Source of the DNA: a virus
Strand: one strand, 5' to 3'
DNA length: 61,229 nucleotides
Virus record (IMG/VR): IMGVR_UViG_3300037516_000484
Location: 1 to 61,229 of that record
Part shown: positions 35,202 to 44,719 of the stretch, one piece after another
Numbering within the stretch: the stretch's first letter is position 1
How the letters are laid out: each line of letters begins with the position of its first letter
Notes under the pieces: model-generated
What the model saw: only the letters and a program-made list of their open reading frames with translations
Database searches by the model: none
What the model was told of the DNA's origin: nothing
Position numbers and translations under genes: made by a program

Positions 35202-35920
35202 AATTCTGTTAATCTGTAATAATTTAATTTGGATGGGAACATTTCGTTAACCTCATCTTTCACTTTCTTTAATTTAGTTGATAAATCAGTTTCATTTGAT
35301 TCACTTATAAGTGTAGATACTTGATTGATAATAGATTCCTTTAATTCAGTTGTTTTAGTTAATACATCTTCATGAGATAAAGAAAGGATGTTCTTTAACT
35401 CTTCTTTTTGTTGTTCCGATAATGTATTAGAATAAAGAACATTAAAGTTATTTGTTAAAACGGCATTTAATAAATTTTCATTTGGGATTAATGTTGAATC
35501 TTTAGATTCCTTTATTTCCTTTTTAGTTGTTAAATGCTCTACTAATTTCTTCTTTGCAATTACTTTCTTTTCAATATTAGATAATTTATCGTTTTCTATT
35601 AATATATCTAAAGAACTATAAATTTCATTTTCATTAATTGTCTCTACATTAATCATTTTATTTAATGATGTGCAAAATGTTGTTAAATCTTCCATTTGTT
35701 GTTTTAAGATTCCAATAACTCCCTCAACATATAATTTTGCAGTTTCTTTATCTTCAATATATTTGTTTTCAATTTCTTCATAGAACAAATACATTTCTTT
35801 AAAATTTTTGTTTTCTTTAATTGTGGTTAGTATATCCTTTATCTCAGCTTTATTTTCATTAGCATAAGACTCAGTTAATTTAGTTAATAATTTACTTTTT
35901 ATTGTTCCGAATTTGTTCAT
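35183..35920 (-). CDS. Helical protein of the head module
   Basis: A 245-residue, almost entirely helical protein rich in Lys, Glu and Asn (ADN-poor hydrophobic heptads such as YLFYEEIENKYIEDKETAKL). It starts 2 nt after the portal stop, so it is translated from the portal message. It may be a prohead core or portal-assembly factor, comparable in position to T4 gp67/gp68; no sequence support for that. Confidence 0.65.
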   Translation of the reverse strand: MNKFGTIKSKLLTKLTESYANENKAEIKDILTTIKENKNFKEMYLFYEEIENKYIEDKETAKLYVEGVIGILKQQMEDLTTFCTSLNKMINVETINENEIYSSLDILIENDKLSNIEKKVIAKKKLVEHLTTKKEIKESKDSTLIPNENLLNAVLTNNFNVLYSNTLSEQQKEELKNILSLSHEDVLTKTTELKESIINQVSTLISESNETDLSTKLKKVKDEVNEMFPSKLNYYRLTELKNGLN

Positions 35921-35922
35921 TT

Positions 35923-37749
35923 TTAGTCATTTAAAATATCCTTCAATTTATTCTCTATTTCATAAATATTCTGTTGTGCGCGTTTCATATCAAATAATGA
36001 ACTAAAATCTTCTTTTTCTTCTCCCAACATACCTAATATTTTAGATTTCTTTGATTTAGATTCACTTAATGGTGGTTCTCCTCCACCTGCTGGTGCTGGT
36101 TCAGGTGATCCACCACCACCCATATCCATACCACCTCCTTCTCCAGGATTTTCACCACCTAACGCCCCCGCAGCTTCAAGTTTTTCTCTTTCTTCCTCAG
36201 GGATTCCGTATTTAGAATCAACCTCATCAAACACACCTGATCGTTTGATAATATTTTGAGTGTTAGTTAATTCAAAACCTATAGCTCTTTCTAAACGTTG
36301 TTGTTGTAAATCAAGTACGACTTCACTGTCACTAAATCCTAAAATATTCTTCTTTGCCCATGTATGCGACACCGGCAAGATACCAACTTGAGACTGGTCG
36401 GAAGTCGCATCTTTGTAAAGTGTTACCTTTTCCTTCCACTGCTCTAGTCTTAACAAATCAGACTGTGCTGACGGGTTAGTTAATGATAAAGTAAAATTAT
36501 TCAATTCATCTTCCATACCTAAAAGATATAAATGAATTAATGCAACTTTATTTAACTCTTGTATTAATGATTTTTGTATTTTATTAATTGTTCTTGCAAA
36601 ACGGATATCCATTAATGCAAGATTCTTTCCATCACCAACCACTTCTTCAAATCCTAAAAATGCTTTAGGAATACGAAGTGCAGCTAACATTTTCTTTTGG
36701 ATATATTCAATATCCGCAATTTCACCTAAGTTTTGTGCTCCAGGTAAAGTTTCAATTGGCATTGTTTGAGACGCATCACGAACAGGAACAAAATAATCTT
36801 GGTCAACTGCCATTTGATTATATCTCATATCCACCTGACCATTACGTGGGTCGGCTATTGGACTACGTTTAAATTTATTTGCAACTTTTTGTACGTAAGA
36901 TTCAATATCTTTATCGTCCATATTACCAACAAATATTTTAAACACACGTCTTTCAGGTGCTCTTGATGTTCTATAGATTAACATTGCATCTTCAGCAAGT
37001 AAAAGTTGTTTCCAAATTCTTCTAATCTTATCTAACATAGAAGTTCCGTAAGGAAGTTTTCTATCATCACCTAATAATCTAAAGTGAGCAACTTCCCATG
37101 CTTGGAATTCCAAATCTTTATTTTTCCATTGGAATCTTAATTCTCTTGTTGGAACTTTAATATCGTGAGGTCCTGCGGTTTTTGTTCCGGCACCTTCAAT
37201 TCTTTCAATTTCAATATTTGGTAATTGTTGAACACCAACAATACCTTTTTCAGGGTCTATCTTTAAATAAACAAAATCATCACCGTACTTAGACATACCA
37301 CGAGCCCACATTTGTAGGTTAGTATTGATATCCATTTTTGTGTGGAATAAATCTTGAAGTATTGATTTAATTCTATCTGATTCAGAATATATAGTAAGGA
37401 TTTCACCCTTTTCTGACATTGTAGTTGATTCTTCAGCGTATATATCTAACGCCGCTGAAACTTCAGGAGTAAACTCCATAGATTCATAGTCGTAGTATGC
37501 TGCCATTCTATTCGGTTCATAATAAACCGATTGATTATAAAGAGATTGATCTAATTTTGTCCACTTGTCAGCAATGTATTGACTCTGTTGAGCCTGTAAC
37601 ATTGCTTTTTCATAATCTTCTTTACTATCCGTTTTTAATAATTCATCTTTGTTGAAATTGAATGATGGTGCCTGATCAGCTTTAACTTGACCCGGAAAAC
37701 CAAACATTCTTGTTAGTTTCTGAAAGACGGTAGGATTTTGATTTGCCAT
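35923..37749 (-). CDS. Portal protein (T4 gp20-like)
   Basis: A 608-residue protein. Diagnostic segments include YYDYESMEFTPEVSAALDIY, LQMWARGMSKYGDDFVYLKI, LPYGTSMLDKIRRIWKQLLL, the YRTSRAPERRVF block, and LAALRIPKAFLGFEE. These are conserved in gp20 portals of T4-like phages. The dodecameric portal nucleates the prohead, is the DNA channel and docks the terminase, encoded just upstream. The C-terminus has a Gly/Pro-rich segment. Starts 4 nt after a late-type element. Confidence 0.92.
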   Translation of the reverse strand: MANQNPTVFQKLTRMFGFPGQVKADQAPSFNFNKDELLKTDSKEDYEKAMLQAQQSQYIADKWTKLDQSLYNQSVYYEPNRMAAYYDYESMEFTPEVSAALDIYAEESTTMSEKGEILTIYSESDRIKSILQDLFHTKMDINTNLQMWARGMSKYGDDFVYLKIDPEKGIVGVQQLPNIEIERIEGAGTKTAGPHDIKVPTRELRFQWKNKDLEFQAWEVAHFRLLGDDRKLPYGTSMLDKIRRIWKQLLLAEDAMLIYRTSRAPERRVFKIFVGNMDDKDIESYVQKVANKFKRSPIADPRNGQVDMRYNQMAVDQDYFVPVRDASQTMPIETLPGAQNLGEIADIEYIQKKMLAALRIPKAFLGFEEVVGDGKNLALMDIRFARTINKIQKSLIQELNKVALIHLYLLGMEDELNNFTLSLTNPSAQSDLLRLEQWKEKVTLYKDATSDQSQVGILPVSHTWAKKNILGFSDSEVVLDLQQQRLERAIGFELTNTQNIIKRSGVFDEVDSKYGIPEEEREKLEAAGALGGENPGEGGGMDMGGGGSPEPAPAGGGEPPLSESKSKKSKILGMLGEEKEDFSSLFDMKRAQQNIYEIENKLKDILND

Positions 37750-37753
37750 TCTA

Positions 37754-37761
37754 TATAAATA
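37754..37761 (-). promoter_or_regulatory. Late-type TATTTATA element for portal gene
   Basis: TATTTATA on the minus strand, ending 4 nt before the ATG at 37749. Confidence 0.6.
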
Positions 37762-37803
37762 CTTTTCTTTATAATATAAACTAAATATTTGGTATTTGGA
37801 ATA

Positions 37804-39579
37804 TTATTTACTCCTTCCAAATAACCACATATGTTCTTTATATGCGTCTTTAGGTACGTTCGTTGGGTTGTCTTTGTGATAAATGTCGTTAGTGTCCATA
37901 CCCATAGCCCCTATTTGGTCAAAAGATGAACCATAAGAATAATGGGTTTTGGCCGGTTCGTAAGTTCTTTCGGACATAACCCACGAATCTATCATTGCTT
38001 TATTTTTTGAATCACTTTTCTGTAATTGACTGAATGAAATGTCACCAGCATATAATGCCATAGACATACTCATAATTGAGTCATCGTGCATTCCTTTCAT
38101 ATGGTCAGGTCTTCCATTTAAATAAACAAAGGTATTAAGTTCGTTTAATAATCTACTAGACCTTACTAAAAATCCTTTTCTAAGTTGTTCTTCAAAGGCT
38201 GCAACGATTTGAGTTCTTTTATTGTTAAAACTAATCCCCGGTATTTTATCTAAAGCCTTTTTATTATATTCCCAAATGTTCTGTGTGTTAATACCGTCAA
38301 TGAATAAACTTTTATAATTCATTTCTTGTAACTTTCTTGATGTTGCAACCCCCATACCACCCGTGATATCAATTACAATAAAAGCATCATATAAGATACC
38401 CCATTTGTATGCGATATTTGCCAAATCATCTGGAGGTATTTTACCAATATACTCAACAACTTGTTCTCTATCGTCAAAATCAATAATGTTAATTGATGAA
38501 AAGTCCTCACTATCCCCTCTACTAACGTCCACACCCATAATATAACGATGTCCCTCAATTGGTTCTTTCCATTGCCAAAAAGTACCTTGCATGTATTTTT
38601 CTTTAGGAATACGAATCATATTCTTTGCAATATTCTCTTGAATATCACCAGGAATGACTCCGTCTCCTGAACCTAAGAAATCACATTCCAACTCCTGTGC
38701 AATCTTACGTCTGTCATATTTAAATTTCTTAGACATTGATTCAAACCAAGATGAAAATGGTTTATAACCATCCTCCATTAGTTTATTATACTCTTTCATA
38801 TCAAAGTCATGTAAAACAACATCATCATCATTATATTGTTCTCTATTCAACATGTAATGACAGATATCTTGACATTTAATCCAACGTAAATCTTTGGTGT
38901 AACGAGGGTCTTTAAACCATCTTAAGTCGGTTATATGGAAATCATTGATTCCACGTAATGCTTGGTCGTAAACACCGTAATAGATGGGGTCATAACCATT
39001 TGGAGTGGAGATAAGAATAATCTTACCACCCGTTGATAGAGACGCCATAGATGCCGCCCAAAAATCATCTCCCGCTTCAATATATGCTGCCTCATCAAAT
39101 ACAAGTATGGTAGGTGTATAACCACGAAGGGCATCCGCCGATGTTGCAACCGCCTTAACCTCACAACCATTATTTAATCTAAATCTACTTTCTGAGTTTT
39201 TATCAGGTGAGAACCCTACATTAATCCAATCAGGCCACTGTTCTATAAAATGTCTAACCTTATTAGCCATCTCCACCGCAGTATCACGTTTGTTCGCAAT
39301 AAGTAGAACTCTCTCAGGATTATCAGGTTTAGCAAGTTGTAATTTTTTAGATAACCACGCCGCAGTCACAGTTGTAACTCCCGCCTGTCTATACTTTCTT
39401 GTAATGTTTTCGTTGTAATCTTCGTAATCCTTAATTAATTGAATTTGGTCTTCAAACAAATCCATAGGAACATACTTCTTCTGTGTATTATCAAATGTTT
39501 GAAGGTATGTTCTAAGGGCGTATGGGGTATCTTTAATAATCTTAGCATACTCCATTAATTGTTCTGCTCTGGTATTCAT
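37804..39579 (-). CDS. Terminase large subunit (T4 gp17-like)
   Basis: A 591-residue packaging motor. The ATPase has the Walker A-like KYRQAGVTT (62-70) and Walker B VFDEA (160-164). The RNase H-like nuclease has MGVDVSRG (348-355), IVIDITGG (D404) and HDD (498-500), the three acidic positions. It translocates DNA into the prohead and cuts concatemers. No small terminase was identified in the window. Confidence 0.94.
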   Translation of the reverse strand: MNTRAEQLMEYAKIIKDTPYALRTYLQTFDNTQKKYVPMDLFEDQIQLIKDYEDYNENITRKYRQAGVTTVTAAWLSKKLQLAKPDNPERVLLIANKRDTAVEMANKVRHFIEQWPDWINVGFSPDKNSESRFRLNNGCEVKAVATSADALRGYTPTILVFDEAAYIEAGDDFWAASMASLSTGGKIILISTPNGYDPIYYGVYDQALRGINDFHITDLRWFKDPRYTKDLRWIKCQDICHYMLNREQYNDDDVVLHDFDMKEYNKLMEDGYKPFSSWFESMSKKFKYDRRKIAQELECDFLGSGDGVIPGDIQENIAKNMIRIPKEKYMQGTFWQWKEPIEGHRYIMGVDVSRGDSEDFSSINIIDFDDREQVVEYIGKIPPDDLANIAYKWGILYDAFIVIDITGGMGVATSRKLQEMNYKSLFIDGINTQNIWEYNKKALDKIPGISFNNKRTQIVAAFEEQLRKGFLVRSSRLLNELNTFVYLNGRPDHMKGMHDDSIMSMSMALYAGDISFSQLQKSDSKNKAMIDSWVMSERTYEPAKTHYSYGSSFDQIGAMGMDTNDIYHKDNPTNVPKDAYKEHMWLFGRSK

Positions 39580-39584
39580 ATATG

Positions 39585-39592
39585 TATAAATA
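39585..39592 (-). promoter_or_regulatory. Late-type TATTTATA element for terminase gene
   Basis: TATTTATA on the minus strand, ending 5 nt before the ATG at 39579. It overlaps the T-tract side of the upstream gene's terminator. Confidence 0.6.
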
Positions 39593-39593
39593 C

Positions 39594-39623
39594 AAAAAAA
39601 GGTGGTTATAGTAAACCACCTTT
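39594..39623 (-). terminator. Terminator after gene 39627-41021
   Basis: A 10-bp stem AAAGGTGGTT (39598-39607) with AACCACCTTT (39614-39623), followed on the minus strand by seven T. Confidence 0.85.
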
Positions 39624-39626
39624 GTA

Positions 39627-41021
39627 TTATTTCGTAGGTCTATCTAAACCTAATTCGTCAAAGAGACTATCATCGTCATCATCTTCGTCATCGTTAGATA
39701 AACTAATACCAGGTATTCCTGATATAAAATCTTTTAATTCGTTGTTATCAGTATCATCAGAAACATTAGTTAAATCTTCGTCAAATTCCTCCATCGTCTG
39801 TTCGTAATCGTAATTGTTAATATCTTCTTCAATTGCACGAACTAAAGTTTCCATTAAACGATTTCCACTTTCAGAATTAGAAACAACTTCCTTCATAAAC
39901 ACTAAAAATTCTTTTGCTGGTTTTTTAAAAATATGTTGGAAAACCATTAATTGTATAATTGATTTTGTTTCATCTGTTAACACATCTTCAGGAAATTTAG
40001 ATCTAATTCTATCCCAAATTGCGGGTCCTAAACGTAAGTCCCACATTTCTTTTTCCAATGTATCTTCACTTTCTTCAACGTCGGTAAAATCTTCTTCATT
40101 ACCTTCTTCGTCTCTTTTTCTACCTTGTAACGCAACTAACTCTAACGTTCCTTTAATTAATTCATGTATTAAAACAGGAAAGTTTACTGCCCTTGCTTTA
40201 ACTGTTGGTGGATCTGTTTGTCTGTCAACATCTTCTCTACCAGCAATTGCACCTGCTTGACCCATTGATTTCATTGTTTCATCGGGTAATTGCCAATACA
40301 ATGCGTCATTTACTGACATCATAATACCGTACAATCCAATGATTCTATCATTACCCACAATTTCTCTAACTCTATCTTCAACATAATGATACATATAGTG
40401 ACCTCTTTTGGATGCCCCTTGTATAATTGTATTAATAAATCTTCTTTTCGCCTTCTCTAAATTAAGGTCTTCCAAATTATTAACAATTTCAATTTCATTA
40501 CCAAAATTCATTTCTTCTTCGCCACCCTCTTCTTCACCACCTTGTTCTTCTTCATCATGTCCAAAATCTTCTGGATTAAATTCACCCATACCGATAATTC
40601 TAGCATCATATTGAACCGAACCGTCTGGAATTCCTAATTCTTTTTTAACTAAATCTACCGCTAACGATTCCAATTCTCTTCTATGATTTTGTTCAAATGA
40701 TAAAATTTGATTATGAGCACTCATCATTTGTTGCATTAACGGAGTCATACCTTGCATACCACTTACTGTTGCATTGGTACCAGTATATTGTCTTAATTTC
40801 TCAACAACTTGTTTATATCTTTCTGAAGCTAAAAGTTCTTGGAAATTGTTATTAGGTTCATTTCCTGTCTGTGGTAATGGTACTTTTTTCAACGGAGTTT
40901 CTCCCGTTGATAATTTATCTTGTACCCCTTGGTCGGGTCTATCTTGTGAATCAAAGTCCATTGGCATTTCGTTCAAATTTTCTTTGATTAAAGATAAGAG
41001 TTTTTTCTTAGATATTCTCAT
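39627..41021 (-). CDS. Head-module protein with short leader peptide
   Basis: A 464-residue acidic protein. The start MRISKKKLLSLIKENLNEMP is a basic amphipathic helix ending LNE|M, which fits the prohead-protease rule. The middle has a Glu/Gly-rich stretch (~155-172), a conserved helical core (AKRRFINTIIQGASKRGHYM, YWQLPDETMKSMGQAGAIAG), and a poly-acidic C-terminus. It is upstream of the terminase; the next gene's stop lies only 3 nt upstream. Probably a virion or assembly protein; family unknown. Confidence 0.65.
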   Translation of the reverse strand: MRISKKKLLSLIKENLNEMPMDFDSQDRPDQGVQDKLSTGETPLKKVPLPQTGNEPNNNFQELLASERYKQVVEKLRQYTGTNATVSGMQGMTPLMQQMMSAHNQILSFEQNHRRELESLAVDLVKKELGIPDGSVQYDARIIGMGEFNPEDFGHDEEEQGGEEEGGEEEMNFGNEIEIVNNLEDLNLEKAKRRFINTIIQGASKRGHYMYHYVEDRVREIVGNDRIIGLYGIMMSVNDALYWQLPDETMKSMGQAGAIAGREDVDRQTDPPTVKARAVNFPVLIHELIKGTLELVALQGRKRDEEGNEEDFTDVEESEDTLEKEMWDLRLGPAIWDRIRSKFPEDVLTDETKSIIQLMVFQHIFKKPAKEFLVFMKEVVSNSESGNRLMETLVRAIEEDINNYDYEQTMEEFDEDLTNVSDDTDNNELKDFISGIPGISLSNDDEDDDDDSLFDELGLDRPTK

Positions 41022-41023
41022 TA

Positions 41024-42202
41024 TTACTTAACTTTTTTTTCTTCTGCCATTTTAGCCTTTGGTTTAGGGTTTGTCCCTGGTCCAGGTTGAAAAGGAGTTT
41101 TTCTTGGATCTTCTCTTCTTGTTGGAGTTGGTCTTGTACCAGGTTTTGTTGATGGTGCCGGTTTTGAAGGTGCAGTTTTTGGTTCCGCACTTACAATAGC
41201 ATCATATGACATAAACTCAGGAATACCGTTGTGTCCCTTTTTAACTTTAGGACCGTGTTGAACCATTGTATTTGATTCAGTTAGTTTAGTTTGAATAAGT
41301 TCCATAATTTCGTTTTTAGACGTAAAGCTATGAAATTCTTTGTTCTCTACCAAACCTTTAACCCAATTTTTTATTTCTTTAACATCTTCTTTTTTACACT
41401 TACATTTAGATTCTACTTTTCCACATTCATCACATTTTTTAATGTTTTTAAGTTGTGGGAAATCTTCTTTAGATTTCTCTAGTGCCTTTTCACTTCTTTC
41501 ATTGTGATAATCACCCTCTTCTACTTCACCTTCTTTCTCTTCTTTTTTCTTTTTATAACCGTTAAAGTTTGGTGAAGGTTGTTTCCCTACTGCGAATCCT
41601 TTTTTCTTTTTTTCTTTTGGTTCATTATCTTTCTTCCAACTATTGACAAAATCTTCGTGAGCTTTATCAATTTCGTGGTTCTCAGGTTCTCTACCTAAAT
41701 CTTTACTTAATTTATCTTTAATTACACCAAGCATAAGACCATTTAATGATTCATCCACTTCTCCCTCTTCAGTTTCACCTTCTTCCTTTTTCTTAGGGGT
41801 AGATTTCTTTTTAGGAGAACTTGATTTTTTAGGTGATCCACCAAATACAGATGAACTACTTGATTTTGAACCTTTTACAGTTAAACCCATATCAGCCTCA
41901 TTTACATCTTCTTTAGCTTCACCTTTCTTTTCTTTGTTTAAAATTGCAAAGTCCTCAGCATCAATTTCACCGTTATGGTTTTTATCAATGTTCTTTTGTT
42001 TACCCTTTAATTCCTCTTCAACCTCAACCTCAGTATTTGGGTCATTTGCTAAATCTTTTAATTTTTGATCTGTTTTTAATTTGTCAGCATCAATAACAAT
42101 TCTTTCATGTAAATCTGAAAGTTGTTTATCACTAAATCTAACCAATGTTTTTTCAGAAAATCCTTCTTTGATTAACTGACTAACTATAACGTCTCTTTTC
42201 AT
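41024..42202 (-). CDS. Low-complexity head-module protein with EF-hand and Cys motifs
   Basis: A 392-residue, Lys/Glu-rich protein. It has a Ca-binding-like loop DKNHNGEIDAEDF (~73-85), a Cys cluster CDECGKVESKCKCKK that could bind zinc, and a C-terminal ordered part (SKNEIMELIQTKLTES, HGPKVKKGHNGIPEFMSYD). A Pro-rich basic tail ends the protein. It overlaps the upstream gene by 4 nt. Likely virion-associated; role unknown. Confidence 0.62.
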   Translation of the reverse strand: MKRDVIVSQLIKEGFSEKTLVRFSDKQLSDLHERIVIDADKLKTDQKLKDLANDPNTEVEVEEELKGKQKNIDKNHNGEIDAEDFAILNKEKKGEAKEDVNEADMGLTVKGSKSSSSSVFGGSPKKSSSPKKKSTPKKKEEGETEEGEVDESLNGLMLGVIKDKLSKDLGREPENHEIDKAHEDFVNSWKKDNEPKEKKKKGFAVGKQPSPNFNGYKKKKEEKEGEVEEGDYHNERSEKALEKSKEDFPQLKNIKKCDECGKVESKCKCKKEDVKEIKNWVKGLVENKEFHSFTSKNEIMELIQTKLTESNTMVQHGPKVKKGHNGIPEFMSYDAIVSAEPKTAPSKPAPSTKPGTRPTPTRREDPRKTPFQPGPGTNPKPKAKMAEEKKVK

Positions 42203-42600
42203 AATTCTTTGATTTTAATTTCTTCGTTTAATAAACTATAATTCCTATTTTTTAATTTTTTTGTGACAGATTCAATTGGTTCTCCGAATTTAAATGTTAA
42301 TCTTTCAAATTCATTATCAAAATCAAATTTTTCCCACGCCAATGATATTACACCATCTACGGCATCAATAACTCCGAAAAAATCGGAGTTTTGTATAAGT
42401 TCTAATTGTAAATCAGTATCTTTTAATAATCCAACTACATCAACATATTCGACGTCAGGTGATTTAGACCTTGAGACAGACGATGCAGGTACTGCAAACC
42501 AATCTCCCATGTCAATTTCGGTACTTTCACTGAATACGAATTCGTACTGTTTTTGACCTTTGTAATCCGAACCGATTTCATTGACATATATAAGATGCAT
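42199..42600 (-). CDS. Unrecognised protein, probable virion component
   Basis: A 133-residue protein (MHLIYVNEIGSDYKGQKQYE, FVFSE, MGDWFAVPASS, FERLTFKFGEPIESV). Tightly packed between two head-module genes: its start directly follows the upstream stop and its end overlaps the next start by 4 nt. No family recognised. Confidence 0.62.
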   Translation of the reverse strand: MHLIYVNEIGSDYKGQKQYEFVFSESTEIDMGDWFAVPASSVSRSKSPDVEYVDVVGLLKDTDLQLELIQNSDFFGVIDAVDGVISLAWEKFDFDNEFERLTFKFGEPIESVTKKLKNRNYSLLNEEIKIKEL

Positions 42601-43575
42601 TTATTTAAAATATTTGTGTAAAGTTTGACTAATACTACTATTGATTTCATTCTTGATTTCATCTAAATCAAATTCTTGGGTGTCATCTTCGTTATATTCG
42701 TCACCTGTCTCTTTAATTGAGTATTTTGATAAATCAATTTCATCTGTGTCCATTGGAGTTTCAACAAATTCTTCTAATGAACCCATAGCATCGTATTCAC
42801 CCATTTCAGCTTCAGGTTCTACAGCCGGTTCCTCAGAAGGAACTTCCGCACTTGGTTCTTCTGAACCCATCCCACCTTCTTCTTCCTCTCTTTCAAATTT
42901 CTTAGCAACATCTTCAATATCTTCATCGGATAATTTATCCAAATCAACCGCTGAAATAATCATATTTAAAATATATTTGATATCGTCACTTTCCATTCTA
43001 TCATGTAAATCTCTTAATTCTTGACCTAATTTACCCGCATATTTTTGAGCTTCAGCCATATAACTTGAACGTTTTCCCATATCTTCTCCACCATCTGTTG
43101 GAGGTGTTTCTGAAGGTACAGAACCGCCGTCTGTTGGTGCAGCATCGGGTGCTGGTTGAGTTGACATATCGTCCACAGGTGCTTCAGGAGCATCCATAGA
43201 TGGTTCCGGCATCGGCATTTCTTCTTGTGGTTTGTTTTGTTTTAAAACATACTTTGTTGCTTCTTGTAATTCGTCTTGACCTTTTAACAACTCAAACCTC
43301 TTAAACGCATCACCATAAGATGAAAATTTGTTTTTGTTTTTCATAAACATTCCACCGATATAATCAAGTGATTGTTCATTTAAACCTCTTTTAACATAGT
43401 ATGCGTCTTTTTCTCTGACAATACCATATACACCACCAGTTTTTGATTCCTGAACTAATTCAGCCTTCACAGATGATGATTTCTTATTATTGTTGTAGTA
43501 TGTTAACTCAAGAATCCTTTTTAATTTCTCATCTGAGTTAAGTTTTTCACTACCAAGCGGTTTTATTTCTGCCAT
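42601..43575 (-). CDS. Acidic head-module protein
   Basis: A 324-residue protein. The N-terminal ~110 residues are ordered and conserved-looking (YYVKRGLNEQSLDYIGGMFM, FELLKGQDELQEATKYVLKQ). A Pro/Ala/Asp-rich linker (~115-165), a helical part and an acidic C-terminus follow, ending with an amphipathic helix. First gene of a four-gene run leading to the terminase, with a late-type element 33 nt upstream. Confidence 0.65.
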   Translation of the reverse strand: MAEIKPLGSEKLNSDEKLKRILELTYYNNNKKSSSVKAELVQESKTGGVYGIVREKDAYYVKRGLNEQSLDYIGGMFMKNKNKFSSYGDAFKRFELLKGQDELQEATKYVLKQNKPQEEMPMPEPSMDAPEAPVDDMSTQPAPDAAPTDGGSVPSETPPTDGGEDMGKRSSYMAEAQKYAGKLGQELRDLHDRMESDDIKYILNMIISAVDLDKLSDEDIEDVAKKFEREEEEGGMGSEEPSAEVPSEEPAVEPEAEMGEYDAMGSLEEFVETPMDTDEIDLSKYSIKETGDEYNEDDTQEFDLDEIKNEINSSISQTLHKYFK

Positions 43576-43608
43576 TTTGTTAATTGTTAGATATACTTAT
43601 TCTTATCC

Positions 43609-43616
43609 TATAAATA
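43609..43616 (-). promoter_or_regulatory. Late-type TATTTATA element for head-module operon
   Basis: TATTTATA on the minus strand, 33 nt before the ATG at 43575. It heads the four-gene run ending at 39627. Confidence 0.55.
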
Positions 43617-43645
43617 CATAGATATATAGAAAAAAATAGGTATAG

Positions 43646-44404
43646 TTATTGTTCTACAGACAATTTTTTATCTGTTAGTGTTATTTTAAGTTTTAATAAT
43701 TTCCCAATGTATCCGTTTCGTCTTAATAATTTGAATGTTAAATTCTCGTAAGAGTACTCTCCTCCTGAATCTAACCCACTTTGTCTAAACGATTTAATCT
43801 TAGCTCTAATGTTCTCAATATCATTTAATACGTCCACACCCTTCATCCCTTTCCCAATGATATTATCAATTTTCTTCATATATTCTTCCCCCTTTTGGAG
43901 AATCATCCTATCATCAATATTAGGGTTCTTTTGTTCAGGTTCAATAATCCATTTGTCATGTAAAATAGAATAAACACCAGATGAAACGTGTTCTTCATTG
44001 ACGTCTTGTACGTATAGTTCAACATCATACCCTTTAATTACGATGTTATGTTTTTCATTCCAAATGTTCTTTTTAGCATCAAAAAACTCTTTAAGAATTT
44101 CAGAATTGTATTTAGATTCTTTATAATCAATTACAATATGTAGGTCAACATCGGAAAAATTTGACCAATTGTAATTAGCCAATGAACCAGTTAAAACAAT
44201 ATCGTGTATGAAAAATTCAACTCCAAGGGATTCAATAAAGTCATCCGAAATTTTTAATAATGCGATTTTAATATCATCACGCATTAAAAATTTACCTTTA
44301 CCCCCCTCAAAAATTTGATTAGATAAGGTATCCTTAGATTTAAAAGATTTGATAATTTTCTTATCTCCCTTTTTATCTTCAATTAGTTCTTCAAATAAAC
44401 TCAT
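43646..44404 (-). CDS. Minimal nucleotidyltransferase domain protein
   Basis: A 252-residue protein. VLTGSLANYNWSNFSDVDLH is the GS...SDxD signature of the DNA polymerase beta-type nucleotidyltransferase fold (GSxxN-x5-SDVDL), and the third acid may lie in VELYVQDV. Targets in this superfamily include tRNAs, antibiotics and proteins. Overlaps the upstream KTSC gene by 4 nt. Substrate unknown. Confidence 0.75.
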   Translation of the reverse strand: MSLFEELIEDKKGDKKIIKSFKSKDTLSNQIFEGGKGKFLMRDDIKIALLKISDDFIESLGVEFFIHDIVLTGSLANYNWSNFSDVDLHIVIDYKESKYNSEILKEFFDAKKNIWNEKHNIVIKGYDVELYVQDVNEEHVSSGVYSILHDKWIIEPEQKNPNIDDRMILQKGEEYMKKIDNIIGKGMKGVDVLNDIENIRAKIKSFRQSGLDSGGEYSYENLTFKLLRRNGYIGKLLKLKITLTDKKLSVEQ

Positions 44405-44646
44405 CCTTGTTTTGTATACTTATGACTTTTGGCGATATTCTCGTTGAAGTATTTTCCGTGGGATTCCGCTAACCTAAATTTGGTGAACTTCTGCCAAGGA
44501 ACTTTATTGTATACATAAATACTTCCGTTGTTAAAAACGACGGTTAAGTCCTCTGTTTCTGTATTGTATGTGGATTCTTTAAGGTTGGAAGATTGGATAG
44601 TAACTGTAATAAGTTTACCCTCAATTTTTTCTGATATAATACCCAT
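44401..44646 (-). CDS. KTSC domain protein
   Basis: An 81-residue protein matching the KTSC domain: SSNLKESTYNTETEDLTVVF, YVYNKVPWQKFTKFRLAESH, GKYFNENIAKS. These small domains occur alone in phages and next to Lys-tRNA synthetase in bacteria; function unsettled. A second copy lies 73 nt upstream. Confidence 0.8.
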   Translation of the reverse strand: MGIISEKIEGKLITVTIQSSNLKESTYNTETEDLTVVFNNGSIYVYNKVPWQKFTKFRLAESHGKYFNENIAKSHKYTKQG

Positions 44647-44671
44647 AGTATATTGTTTATATATTATAGAT

Positions 44672-44679
44672 AATAAATA
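44672..44679 (-). promoter_or_regulatory. Late-type TATTTATT element for KTSC gene
   Basis: TATTTATT on the minus strand, 25 nt before the ATG at 44646 and just after a terminator. Confidence 0.45.
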
Positions 44680-44681
44680 CC

Positions 44682-44711
44682 AAAAAATAAACCCCTCATT
44701 TAGAGGGGTTT
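44682..44711 (-). terminator. Terminator between the two KTSC genes
   Basis: A 9-bp stem AAACCCCTC/GAGGGGTTT (44689-44697 with 44703-44711), followed on the minus strand by TATTTTTT. Confidence 0.8.
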
Positions 44712-44719
44712 AAATTTAA

